From positions 1-64,000 of the forward strand of contig JBMNJI010000007.1 in the NCBI GenBank assembly GCA_050951585.1: a DNA stretch of 64,000 nucleotides. Reading direction: 5' to 3'. Positions within the stretch are counted from its first letter, which is position 1, and each line of letters opens with the position of its first letter. This stretch comes from UBA3937 sp050951585. Its GTDB lineage: Bacteria; Bacillota; Peptococcia; DRI-13; DTU073. Positions 53,627 through 62,544 of the stretch are shown in pieces. Position numbers and translations under genes: made by a program. Under the pieces are notes generated by a model. It was not told the DNA's origin. It ran no database searches and was given only the letters and a program-made list of their open reading frames with translations.

Positions 53627-53690
53627 TTGCTTTAAGAAACAACATCGGGATATAATATAAATGCAAATGCTAATGGTTTGCATTTATATT
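53627..53690 (+). promoter_or_regulatory. Promoter and Zur-type operator of the zinc uptake operon
   Basis: TTGCTT (53627-53632) and TATAAT (53651-53656) are 18 bp apart. A perfect 14-bp inverted repeat, AATATAAATGCAAA (53654-53667) with its complement at 53677-53690 and a 9-bp spacer, overlaps the -10 box. A Fur-family repressor bound there would block polymerase; the last gene of the operon encodes one. Confidence 0.85.
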
Positions 53691-53718
53691 ATTAACCTGC
53701 TTGGAGGAGGAAAATTCC

Positions 53719-54780
53719 ATGCGCTCCAACTATATAGTAAATAAAAATAGGACCGTTAAAAAGATCCTTAGCCTCATCTTAATCTTCAGCCTTGGGGGAT
53801 CCCTTTTGGCCGCTTCCGGCTGCGCCAGACACGAACAAAACCCCTCACCCTCTTCTCTCGCGCAGTCACCCCGTCCCACCGTCTATACCAGTATTTATCC
53901 CTTATATGACCTGACCAGGAAAATTGGCGGCGATAAAGTCACCGTTATTAATCTTACTCCGGCAGGGAGCGAACCCCACTCCTTTGAACCATCAAGCAGA
54001 ACCGTGGCCGACTTAAGCAAAGCCTCCCTTTTCCTGTATCACGGCGCGGGAATGGAACCATATCTGAATAAGCTATTGCATACTCTCCAAGGTACTCCCC
54101 TCTTAATGCTCGAAGCGAGCCGTGGCATTTCCTTGCTTACCCATCCACAGGGCGAAGAAGATCCACATAAAGAACATTCCCATGAAGAAGTTTCACCTGA
54201 AGAAGAACCAGCTGAAGAAGCTTCACACGAAATAGGTCCACATGGACAAACTGACCCTCATACCTGGCTTAGTCCGGTCTGTGCCTTACAGCTCAGCCGG
54301 AATATTCTCCAGGCGCTCATCCAAATCGTACCGGATCAAGAAGCCTTTTTTGAAGAAAACTATCGCCAGCTGGAAAAGAGGCTTACCGAACTGGATCAAG
54401 AGTATCGCGAAACACTTTCCGCCTGCCAAAGGAAGGAAATTGTCGTCACCCACGAGGCCTTCGGTTACCTGTGTCGTGAATATGGCTTAACTCAACTGGG
54501 AATCATGGGACTTAGTGCGGAGGCGGAACCAACCCCCGGTACAGTAAAAGAGATCATCAACCTTGTCCGCGACCGGCACATTAAATACATTTTCTTTGAG
54601 ACCCTCTACAGTCCGAAAATAGCCGAAACAATTGCCCGGGAAACAAATACGGAAATTCTTGTGCTTAATCCCTTCGGCAGTCTTACGGAAAAGGAAATCG
54701 CAGAAGGCGAGGACTACTTTACGATTATGAAAGAGAATCTGGAAAATCTAAAAAAAGCTTTGGAGTGGACCAATGAATAA
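53719..54780 (+). CDS. znuA: Zinc/manganese ABC transporter substrate-binding lipoprotein
   Basis: Cluster 9 metal-binding protein of 353 residues. ATG 53719 is preferred over TTG 53701 because GGAGGAGG lies just before it. Lipobox AASGC gives Cys35 as anchor. Metal ligands lie in PAGSEPHSFEP (His), the HTWLSP region, THEAFGYL and the C-terminal acidic FFETLYSPK. A His/Glu-rich loop (HKEHSHEEVS and HEIGPHGQ) between the first two lobes is typical of zinc-specific members. It overlaps znuC by 8 bp. Confidence 0.93.
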   Translation: MRSNYIVNKNRTVKKILSLILIFSLGGSLLAASGCARHEQNPSPSSLAQSPRPTVYTSIYPLYDLTRKIGGDKVTVINLTPAGSEPHSFEPSSRTVADLSKASLFLYHGAGMEPYLNKLLHTLQGTPLLMLEASRGISLLTHPQGEEDPHKEHSHEEVSPEEEPAEEASHEIGPHGQTDPHTWLSPVCALQLSRNILQALIQIVPDQEAFFEENYRQLEKRLTELDQEYRETLSACQRKEIVVTHEAFGYLCREYGLTQLGIMGLSAEAEPTPGTVKEIINLVRDRHIKYIFFETLYSPKIAETIARETNTEILVLNPFGSLTEKEIAEGEDYFTIMKENLENLKKALEWTNE

Positions 54781-55453
54781 TCTGAACAGCCCAACTGGCG
54801 AAAAGGAAACCATCATTCAACTGCGCAATCTTTCTTTTGCTTATCCGGGTGAACAGTCAATCCTGGAACAAATCAATCTAGACATCTACAAAAACGATTT
54901 TGTGGTGATGATCGGTCCAAATGGCTCGGCCAAAACCACCTTGCTGAAAATCATGCTGGGGCTCTTAAAGCCCCAACAAGGGACCATCAGCAGGGGAACA
55001 GCTTCCCAAAAGCACCCGGGGCTCAGCTACCTGCCGCAAAAAGCGCAGATTAATCACGGATTTCCCGCGACTGTGTGGGAAGTGCTTTCCTTTGCCAAAA
55101 AACAGCGAAAAAGCAGTCAAGACATCAGCGATGCACTTACGAAAGTGGGCTTATCTGACAAAAAAGACTCCCTTTTGGGCGCTCTCTCGGGAGGGCAATT
55201 GCAACGGGTCTTTCTCGCCAGGGCCTTGCTGAATGACCCGGACATTATCTTCTTAGATGAACCTGCCAACAACCTTGATATCCAGTCCCAGCAGGAACTG
55301 TACCAATTGCTTGCTGCCCTCCATGAAGAAGGAATAACAATTATTACGGTTACTCATGACTTGACCCCCATCCTCAAATACGCCAGCAGAATTATTGCCG
55401 TAGGCAATAAAAAAATTACCGAAATACCTCAAGATAAATGGAAAGCGGTGTGA
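54773..55453 (+). CDS. znuC: Zinc ABC transporter ATP-binding protein
   Basis: The 226-residue ATPase has a GPNGSAKTTLLK Walker A (Ala before Lys, common in ZnuC/AdcC), signature LSGGQLQRVFLARAL and Walker B IIFLDEPANNLD. It energises the permease encoded next. It is translationally coupled to znuA and lies 4 bp before the permease gene. Confidence 0.95.
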   Translation: MNNLNSPTGEKETIIQLRNLSFAYPGEQSILEQINLDIYKNDFVVMIGPNGSAKTTLLKIMLGLLKPQQGTISRGTASQKHPGLSYLPQKAQINHGFPATVWEVLSFAKKQRKSSQDISDALTKVGLSDKKDSLLGALSGGQLQRVFLARALLNDPDIIFLDEPANNLDIQSQQELYQLLAALHEEGITIITVTHDLTPILKYASRIIAVGNKKITEIPQDKWKAV

Positions 55454-55457
55454 CAAG

Positions 55458-56285
55458 ATGCCTGAAATATTCCAATATGCCTTTATGCAAAAAGCTTTGA
55501 TCGTCGGATTGCTGGTGGGGATTCTCTGTCCCGCGATCGGACTGTTTCTGGTCTTGCGCCGGCTTTCGATGGTTGGTGATACTTTGGCCCACGTTTCGCT
55601 GGCCGGAGTTTTATTAGGTCTCCTGTGGAACATCAGTCCGCTCCCCTTTGCGTTGTTTCTTTCCGGTCTCGTTTCTTTCCTCATGGAAAGATTAAGAATG
55701 ATCTATAAAAATTACGCCGAGCTGTCCCTGGCGATCATTATGTCTGCCGGGCTGGGCTTAGCCGTTATTTTAACGGGCATCGCCAACACCTCTGACGCCG
55801 GCCTCGCGGGGCTACTTTTTGGTAGTATCCTCACGCTTACGAATCAGGATATTCTGATCATCGGTTTCCTGGCGCTGCTCTCCCTCCTGCTCCTCTTTTT
55901 TTATTACCGGGAATTCTTTTTTCTGACCTTTGATGAGGAGGGCGCACGCCTTGCCGGTGTGCCGGTGGAGCGTTTAAACTATGTGCTTCTCTTTCTGGCC
56001 GCGATGGTTATTGCGCTGGGCTTAAAAATAGTGGGGGCTTTACTCATCTCTTCACTCCTGGTCATACCGGTAGCAGCCGCTTTGCTTCTTTCCCGCGGTT
56101 TCACCAAAACTTTGCTTTGGTCGGTTGCTTTTGGCATATCCTCAGTCTTAATCGGTCTAACCGCGTCGTTTTATTTGGATTGGGCCCCCGGTGGCACGAT
56201 TATTCTGACCTCGGTTTTGATCCTGTTATTAATCCTGCTGGGGAAAAAAATAATCCCTTTGCTCTTTAACAGAGAGGAACTTTAA
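55458..56285 (+). CDS. znuB: Zinc ABC transporter permease
   Basis: The 275-residue membrane protein has about eight helices, the family motif VGDTLAHVSLAGVLLGLL and ARLAGVPVERLNYVL. It pairs with the upstream ATPase and binding protein. The final gene, a Fur-family repressor, follows after 21 bp. Confidence 0.94.
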   Translation: MPEIFQYAFMQKALIVGLLVGILCPAIGLFLVLRRLSMVGDTLAHVSLAGVLLGLLWNISPLPFALFLSGLVSFLMERLRMIYKNYAELSLAIIMSAGLGLAVILTGIANTSDAGLAGLLFGSILTLTNQDILIIGFLALLSLLLLFFYYREFFFLTFDEEGARLAGVPVERLNYVLLFLAAMVIALGLKIVGALLISSLLVIPVAAALLLSRGFTKTLLWSVAFGISSVLIGLTASFYLDWAPGGTIILTSVLILLLILLGKKIIPLLFNREEL

Positions 56286-56306
56286 AAGGAGGAGGTATGA
56301 ACACCG

Positions 56307-56747
56307 ATGCAAAATGAACAGTTGTCAACACTCTTACGCACCATCAAAGAAAAAGGACTCAAGTTGACTCCAGCCAGAAATCTGATGCTGAAAATCTTCC
56401 TCGAATCCGATAATAAACTCCTTAATGCGGCCGAAATCTACGACCTCGTCAGAAAAGAAAGCACCAAAATCAACTTCTCTACCGTCTACAGAAACCTCGA
56501 AACACTGGTGCAAAACAAGATTATCGAAAAAGTCTTTTATACCGATGGGATCAAATATAAATTAATTAATCAAAAACCGCATCAGCACCTGATGATTTGC
56601 ACCTTATGCCACAAAACAGAACCTCTTCCCTTTTGTCCCTTTGGTGAACTGGAAGCCTATATTAAGAATGATACCGATTTTCTGCCGATTAACCATCATG
56701 TGGAAATATACGGCTACTGCAAAAGCTGCCGAAAAAAATCCGACTAG
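56307..56747 (+). CDS. zur: Fur-family regulator, probable Zur
   Basis: The 146-residue repressor has the Fur winged helix (KLTPARNLMLKIF, INFSTVYRNLETL) and the dimer domain with CTLC and CKSC structural-zinc pairs and a HQHLMICTLCH metal site. Being the last gene of a zinc-uptake operon with a palindromic operator, it is most likely Zur and autoregulated. A tiny frame (ATG AAC ACC GAT GCA AAA TGA) overlaps its start and may only be chance. The stop overlaps the next gene by 4 bp. Confidence 0.9.
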   Translation: MQNEQLSTLLRTIKEKGLKLTPARNLMLKIFLESDNKLLNAAEIYDLVRKESTKINFSTVYRNLETLVQNKIIEKVFYTDGIKYKLINQKPHQHLMICTLCHKTEPLPFCPFGELEAYIKNDTDFLPINHHVEIYGYCKSCRKKSD

Positions 56748-57145
56748 TTGCTGGAGTTCTTACTAGAAACCGCAATACCTTTACGTTGATCCTTCCACTT
56801 GTACCAATAATCCATCCCATGAGCATGTAAGTTGGTTAGATTGATATTCAAAGACAACTTATATGTGGACAAAAAGAGATCTTTCCCTTTTTGAGGTAGT
56901 AATGGGCTATTAATCTTATTCAACTCTAGTTTCAATGTTTTTAGCTTTTGATTCTTATTCTCGATGGTTGTACGGGCCATCTCCCGACGCTCTGCTTCCG
57001 TAGTGAAACGATAGTTAGATAACCGTAAATAGTCAGGCACCTTTATATCAAGAGCCTTTGCCTTCCCGGGAATACTGGATACGGCAAACCCTATCAGTAG
57101 TACAGCCGCCATAATTTTACGCCCCATGAATCTTTTTTCACACAC
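56744..57145 (-). CDS. Hypothetical exported small protein
   Basis: I do not recognise this 133-residue protein. An N-terminal hydrophobic segment (IMAAVLLIGFAVSSIPG) suggests export. A helical part with EAERREMARTTIENKNQKL follows, then MDYWYKWKDQRKG and a Ser/Asn tail. Start ATG 57145 or 57127 are both possible. It converges on zur with a 4-bp overlap. Conservation would decide whether it is real. Confidence 0.6.
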   Translation of the reverse strand: MCEKRFMGRKIMAAVLLIGFAVSSIPGKAKALDIKVPDYLRLSNYRFTTEAERREMARTTIENKNQKLKTLKLELNKINSPLLPQKGKDLFLSTYKLSLNINLTNLHAHGMDYWYKWKDQRKGIAVSSKNSSN

Positions 57146-57330
57146 AGACCCAACACACCTTTCAGTACTAATTCTAACTTGTTTATTTTAACACGTCTTT
57201 CTGAAAAAGACAATATTTTCTGATAAGTTTAGGGGCCTCAACCACCACCTCCTTCTTCCGCAGCACCTTTATCAGGCACTCTGCGTCCCGGCGGCCCCAT
57301 GAATGAACAAAATAAGTAGCCGGCCTGCTG

Positions 57331-57510
57331 TCAATGAACGAAAAAAAGCACATAGCCACTATAGAGCACCGCAAACACTGCTATAACCGCTACCCCAAAG
57401 GCACCCCTTTTCTGCTGCTGCCGCCATAACCACATCGCATAAAGCCATGTATAGATACCCACCAGGATGGCAACTAACCACAATAAAATATCGGTAATAA
57501 GAATGCTCAT
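57331..57510 (-). CDS. Small membrane protein of the germination operon
   Basis: A 59-residue frame from ATG 57510 to TGA 57331, behind a GGAGGGGAG site, 10 bp after the gerC stop. It has two membrane helices: ILLWLVAILVGIYTWLYA and AFGVAVIAVFAVLYSGYV, separated by WRQQQKRG. Small two-helix proteins are often found in Ger operons (for example GerD-less clostridial ger loci), so I believe it is a real gene. No known family is recognised. The rest of 57146-57330 has nothing I can support. Confidence 0.65.
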   Translation of the reverse strand: MSILITDILLWLVAILVGIYTWLYAMWLWRQQQKRGAFGVAVIAVFAVLYSGYVLFFVH

Positions 57511-57519
57511 TTGGACTAC

Positions 57520-58888
57520 TCACTCCCCTCCACGATGAATTGGGGCGGTCCTAATCATCATCCCCGACCGGCGCACATAGAAAACCGTTTCGACACTAAC
57601 CTGATATTGCGGGTATTTACTTAACCATCGATAGTCGACCCAATCCCGCCAGGTCCAAAAATCGATGCGCGTAAATTCGCCAAAGCCAAAAATATCACTG
57701 CGGTATTCCTCCTGGGTTTTCCGAATCAAACGCATCACTTCTTGGGTAATATTCTTGCTGACGTACTCCTCAAGCTGCTTTTTTAACGCCCCTCGCTCAT
57801 AATTTTCTCCACTTTGAATGGAAAGAATCTCTCCTTCCAAAAACAATCTGACGTTGATTTTTTCCTGGTCGGGATCAACCTTTATCTCCGGACCCCGTCC
57901 TTTCATAATTTCGATATTAATAATATTACTTCCCCCTTCCACAGGATCCGGATCCGGGAAAGTAAAATTGCCACGGCCAAAACCGCCCGTAATCATTTGG
58001 TAATACCGGGTCTCTTCTCCGTTCAGAAACCCCACCAAACGGTCGTCATGAAAAACCGCTGTCCCGATCATCTCAATCTTATTGCCGCCTTCCCGCGGAA
58101 CTTTACCTGCTACATAAGCCAAGCCCTCTTCCACTTTTTCCTTCTCGCTTTTTATTTCCTTTTCCTTGTCCGGTGCCGGTTGCTCGACCTGCTGCTCTTT
58201 GTTTTCATCACCTTGCTGCTCTTTGTCCTGATCATCTTGTTGCTCTTGATTCCGCTCACCTTGCTGCTCTTTATTCTGTGTATCCTTATTCTTATTTTCT
58301 ACCCCGACCAAAGCGGCAATGGGCTGCCTGCCGGGAGAGTTAAGTGCTTCATAGAATTTATGAACATCAGCATTGGGAATTAAGCCGGTCACTATATGTG
58401 CTGGTCATAAAAATATCAAGTTGCCGTGAAGGATATCGTTCAAAAATAAGGTTGACATTCTCCTGAATAAAATCATGGGCTTTCCCTTGCGTTACCAGCA
58501 AATAATTGGTCCGCCGCAGGTCTCTGCTTCTGACCAGAGGATTAAGATATTTACTTAAGCCTTCCCGGGCAATATCCTCGGATACAACAATTGCTTTGTT
58601 ATGAATTATCGTTGACCGCTTGCTCACAAAAGTATCCGTCAACTCCTGCGCGGCAAAAATGGAAGGTGCCTCCACGGAAACTACTTCCGTGCCCTTTTCC
58701 GCTGTTCTGCCTTCAATCGGCTCCGGTATCGCCAACTGGAAGGTCACCTTGATAATATTTTTTTCTCCTTTGTCCAGCCCAATAACCAATACATAACCTA
58801 ATTGATCGGTTTCCCTGGAATCCCAACAACCGGACAGCAAAAGAATACAAAGACTGATCCACACAAGTAAAATCACTTTCCGTCTCAT
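57520..58888 (-). pseudogene. gerC: Ger(x)C-family germination lipoprotein, frameshifted
   Basis: Part one (58367-58888, 173 codons) has a signal and lipobox LLSGC (Cys21), then CWDSRETDQLGYVLVIGLD, typical of Ger(x)C. Part two (57520-58392) has GLIPNADVHKFYEALNSPG and a C-terminal domain with ERGALKKQLEEYVSKN and FWTWRDW. They belong together: one extra A near 58391 (ACATATAGTGACC versus ACATATGTGACC) shifts the frame. A long Glu/Gln/Lys insert (KEQQG repeats) sits after the junction. A real break would cripple this receptor; a base-call error is as likely. Confidence 0.85.
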
Positions 58889-59979
58889 TTCACCCTATTT
58901 TCCCCTTTCTTTCTTAATAAAGCAAGCATGTAAAGCAATAAGGGCAAAACAAAAGCAATCCATCCATAGTTCATACCTAATAAACTTTCCACATAGACAC
59001 TTTGCCCCACATCCTTTGGGGTAAAAGCGAATGTGAAAAACAGCAGGCTAAAAACGGCCATCAAGGGATGATAATATGGGAGTTTTAAGGTATCTTTGAG
59101 AACATGCAGTGTCACAAATAACCCCATCGCAAGACGCAAAAAGGCAGTAAAAGCGGCAAAAATAATAAAAAATGCTTCCACACGCTGCAAATAGTGCCCT
59201 AAAAAAATACTTCTGGTCAACTGATAAATTGGCACGAAGGTCTCCGTACTGGTGGGATATTGAAAGGTCATCAAATAAGCGGCAATAAATATGGTAAAAA
59301 GAAACATCGATATACTGATACTCTTCACCCCGATTTTCCTGATTTTTCGTTTGTCAAAGGGGAGAAACGAGATTAGATACGCTAAAGCAATCACCTCTCC
59401 AAAAGAGGAAATCCCCACTAAGCTATTCTTGAGGAGCGTCCATCCTCCAAATCCCATAATTGGTAAGAGTTTTTTGAAATCGTAATAGGGATACAAGACC
59501 ACGAGCACTGTTAATAAGACAAATGTAATATAAGGAAGGGCAATTGAAGCGCTGCGGGAGATTGCCTCAATGCCATGATATACGGTAAGCGTTGTACCAA
59601 AAAGGAAAAGAAGCGCAATGGCACTAAGCGGCGTTTCCGTTAGAATCGTCAGTGTCGTGGCTTCACAAAACACCCGTAAAAGTAAGGCCGTTTTGATACA
59701 AAAAAAACTTACTACGATTATATTTATCGCTAGCCCAAGCACAGGTCCCAAAAGTAACTCTGTTATTTCAGCTAAAGATTTCCCGGGAAAGCGCTCCAAA
59801 AGCCGCATAATAAGCAGCCATAACCCAATCGCCATCAAACCGCTAAACAAGGGCAGCAACCAAGCGGCCGTGGCCCCTTGCTCAGTGATGATGCGGGGAT
59901 AGCCAATAAAAATTTTCATCACAATCATGATAATGAGGAAAGCGGTCATCTCCGAGTAACCTAAACGAACCTTGTTCAT
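58885..59979 (-). CDS. gerB: Spore germination protein B, GerAB permease-like
   Basis: The protein, 364 residues from ATG 59979, has about ten membrane helices of the APC-superfamily type and the N-terminal motif RLGYSEMTAFLI. It would be the germinant-binding or transport subunit of the receptor. The ATG overlaps the gerA stop (ATGA), behind AAGGAG. An upstream in-frame codon at 60012 is inside gerA and less likely. Confidence 0.92.
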   Translation of the reverse strand: MNKVRLGYSEMTAFLIIMIVMKIFIGYPRIITEQGATAAWLLPLFSGLMAIGLWLLIMRLLERFPGKSLAEITELLLGPVLGLAINIIVVSFFCIKTALLLRVFCEATTLTILTETPLSAIALLFLFGTTLTVYHGIEAISRSASIALPYITFVLLTVLVVLYPYYDFKKLLPIMGFGGWTLLKNSLVGISSFGEVIALAYLISFLPFDKRKIRKIGVKSISISMFLFTIFIAAYLMTFQYPTSTETFVPIYQLTRSIFLGHYLQRVEAFFIIFAAFTAFLRLAMGLFVTLHVLKDTLKLPYYHPLMAVFSLLFFTFAFTPKDVGQSVYVESLLGMNYGWIAFVLPLLLYMLALLRKKGENRVK

Positions 59980-61805
59980 TTTTTTCTCCTTCTGTCGGAA
60001 TACTTGATCCAACCACGGCTAATATTAGGCTGACGCTTTTTATCTAAGGGATTCAGGTAGTCTACTCTTTTTTCCATTGACCAGACCGGTCCCCGCAGGA
60101 CTACATCAGGCTCGGTACTCGTCCGTGGTCCTGCCGGAGCCAAAAAAGGAACACCAAAGGATTTCATACTAACCAAAGTAATCAGAAAAAATAACAGTCC
60201 TCCCGCAATCCCAAAAAAGCCGAAGAAGGCGGCGAGAATCGTAAAAACAAACCGGATAAGCCGCAGTGCAAAGGAAATCGAATAACTGGGGATCGCAAAA
60301 GAGGCCAACCCGGTAATGGCCACGACTATAATTAAAATCGGACTGATAATTCCGGCCTGTGCGGCCGCTTGCCCTAAAATAAGTGCTCCAACAATCCCAA
60401 TCGTATTGCCGATAACCCCAGGAACCCGTACCCCCGCTTCCCGAATTAATTCAAAAGAAAACTCCATCACAAAAAGCTCAAAAACGGTAGGAAAAGGCAC
60501 CGTGACATGGGATGCCGCGATAGCGAGCAACAGTTCGGTCGGGACCATTTCCTGATGAAAATTGACAATCGATATATATAAACCGGGGGTAAGGATTGTC
60601 ATAAAGAGGGCAGCAACCCTTAAGATGCGCACAAAGTTGCCATAGGGCATCCGCAAATAATAATCCTCCGGGGTATGTAAGAGCGAAAACAGGGTGATCG
60701 GGACGATCAAGGCCCGGGGTCCTCCATCAACAATAATGGCCACATGTCCTTCGACCAGGAAGGAAACAGTCCGGTCCGGTCGTTCTGTGGTGAGGACTTG
60801 TGGGGTCAAATTATACGGCGCATCTTCAATAAACTGTTCTAAAATACCGGTTACCCCTACATAATCCGTCTTAATGCTCTCGATTCTCCGTTTTACCTCT
60901 TCCACCAGCTTCGGGTTGACGATGTCCTCCAAATACATAATCGCCACATCAACATTCGTCTGCGAGCCCAATTTCACCATTTCGGTAATCAATTTTTCAT
61001 TACGTAAGGCCTTGCGGATTAAGCCGGTATTACTGCGCAGAGTTTCGTTAAAAGCCTCATGCGGTCCTAAAATAACCTGCTCTGTTTCCGGTTTGCCAAC
61101 AGTACGCCGATCCCAGCCCTTTGTCTCAATAACCAGGCTTTTGTCTGAACCCTCGATGAATATGGCCGTATTGCCGTAATTGACCATATCTAAAATACTG
61201 CGATAGTTCTCTATAACCGCCACATCATGACCGGGTAGTAAATGTTCCTTGATATATTCCGCCAAATGAGCGTAATCAACCTTAGTTCCTGCATCAATCA
61301 AGACCATGAGTGATTTGAGGATGGCGTTATTGATGATTTCATTAGCCGCCAGGCCATCGATAAACACCATAAAGGCTTTCAGTGGCGGATCTAAGGCAAT
61401 GTAGAAATCGCGCACAATAATATCTTTGTTTTTGGGAAGTACATAGAGCTTGTTTATGTATTCGCGATTTGTCTCTAAATCAGCACTGACCCGCAGAAGT
61501 TTCGGATTATCCGGGATATCCTTCAAGGCGGCCTTTTGCAGAGACAAAGGCTTTTTTATTTTCCTTTTACCTTTTTCCGGAGTATCTTTTCCGTTTTCTT
61601 GCCCGCTGTTCTCTTGTTCGCTGTTCCCTTGTTCGCTGTTCTCTTGCTCTTCTCCCGTCCTATTCCCCTTTTGTTTATTATTTTTGTTTTGCTTTTCCGT
61701 CCTACCTTCATCCGTCATGGGGGTAAAGATGAAACGTTCCTGATACTGTATGTCCTCAAAGTTGAAGATTTTTTCCCGGAATTTCTGCCAGAAGTTTTTC
61801 GCCAT
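59976..61805 (-). CDS. gerA: Spore germination protein A, GerAA-like
   Basis: The 609-residue first subunit of the receptor has a hydrophilic N-terminal half with a Glu/Gln/Asn-rich insert (about 45-80), then FYIALDPPLKAFMVFIDGLA and SIKTDYVGVTGILEQFIEDAP. RPDRTVSFLVEGHVAIIVDG and PEDYYLRMPYGNF lead into 4-5 membrane helices (about 390-560). All are GerA-family hallmarks. The operon gerA-gerB-gerC-small protein sits divergent from the 61931 gene. Confidence 0.94.
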   Translation of the reverse strand: MAKNFWQKFREKIFNFEDIQYQERFIFTPMTDEGRTEKQNKNNKQKGNRTGEEQENSEQGNSEQENSGQENGKDTPEKGKRKIKKPLSLQKAALKDIPDNPKLLRVSADLETNREYINKLYVLPKNKDIIVRDFYIALDPPLKAFMVFIDGLAANEIINNAILKSLMVLIDAGTKVDYAHLAEYIKEHLLPGHDVAVIENYRSILDMVNYGNTAIFIEGSDKSLVIETKGWDRRTVGKPETEQVILGPHEAFNETLRSNTGLIRKALRNEKLITEMVKLGSQTNVDVAIMYLEDIVNPKLVEEVKRRIESIKTDYVGVTGILEQFIEDAPYNLTPQVLTTERPDRTVSFLVEGHVAIIVDGGPRALIVPITLFSLLHTPEDYYLRMPYGNFVRILRVAALFMTILTPGLYISIVNFHQEMVPTELLLAIAASHVTVPFPTVFELFVMEFSFELIREAGVRVPGVIGNTIGIVGALILGQAAAQAGIISPILIIVVAITGLASFAIPSYSISFALRLIRFVFTILAAFFGFFGIAGGLLFFLITLVSMKSFGVPFLAPAGPRTSTEPDVVLRGPVWSMEKRVDYLNPLDKKRQPNISRGWIKYSDRRRKK

Positions 61806-61854
61806 CTTCTTCTTCCTTTCCAGTTATTGATTTATTCTTTGAAAATACAAATAA

Positions 61855-61886
61855 AAATATGCCTCGTCACCCTTTCCATGTATTCG
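61855..61886 (-). promoter_or_regulatory. Possible forespore-sigma promoter of the ger operon
   Basis: On the minus strand CGAATA (61886-61881) and CATATT (61861-61856) are 19 bp apart, somewhat like sigma-G boxes (TGMATR, CATWMTA). The spacing is slightly long, so this is tentative. Confidence 0.3.
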
Positions 61887-61930
61887 CATAATGTAATAAA
61901 GAGTAGCGAATATGAAAGGAGGATCCGTGA

Positions 61931-62329
61931 ATGATGAAAATGTATAATTCCCTGCGCAAACTGATGATGGAACTGAATGAACTACTGATCGTCTATGGCT
62001 ACATGATTCAAAATGCCCCGACGGAAGAAGCGAGGAGACTATCTGAACTGAACAGAAGAACAGTCAAGGCTACCAAAGAAGCCCTGGGAAAAATGTTTGA
62101 GAGTACCTTTAGTGAAAACCTGGCGGCTATGTCGGAAGTAGCCGAAGAAGTGCCGGTATTTGCCGATTTTCGTGCGGCCGCACAATATGCCTTTATTGAG
62201 GAAAGTCAAGTAATCCAAATGCTGAAAAACCTCCATATGGCCGCCGATCAATGCAATCATGAAGTCATCTTCGGTCAACTGATTGAGCATATCGTTAATG
62301 CCATGCGTCTCTTATATCTCTTGACTTAA
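61931..62329 (+). CDS. Small helical hypothetical protein
   Basis: I do not recognise this 132-residue all-helical protein. Helices are about 5-30, 40-62, 80-110 and 112-132, with charged faces and no export signal. A GAAAGGAGG site precedes ATG. It is transcribed alone with a strong terminator, divergently from the ger operon, so a spore-related role is possible only by position. Confidence 0.65.
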   Translation: MMKMYNSLRKLMMELNELLIVYGYMIQNAPTEEARRLSELNRRTVKATKEALGKMFESTFSENLAAMSEVAEEVPVFADFRAAAQYAFIEESQVIQMLKNLHMAADQCNHEVIFGQLIEHIVNAMRLLYLLT

Positions 62330-62374
62330 CTAGAAGCCCACATTTTTTGGCCCGGGAAAAATTTTTGACCCGCA

Positions 62375-62418
62375 AAAAGAGACTGATTGAAGTAAATTCA
62401 ATCAGTCTCTTTTTCGCA
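62375..62418 (+). terminator. Terminator after the small helical protein gene
   Basis: AAAAAGAGACTGATTGAA pairs with TTCAATCAGTCTCTTTTT around a short loop. Confidence 0.85.
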
Positions 62419-62544
62419 TTTTGGGATCATGAACATCCAAAAAATTAGGTTGACCTGATTTTGTAAGCAGGCACTTCCTTTTGCTGTTCTCACATATCAT
62501 AAAGAGGAATAGGAAAACATGCAAAGATAAGGAGTTGGCCGTAA

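Noticed and set aside
54900..54960. Ala in place of Gly in the Walker A of znuC
   Set aside because: This variant (GSAKTT) is common in ZnuC/AdcC ATPases and not a defect.
57183..57374. 63-codon minus-strand frame after the small membrane protein
   Set aside because: It overlaps the better-supported 59-residue gene in another frame and has no ribosome site.
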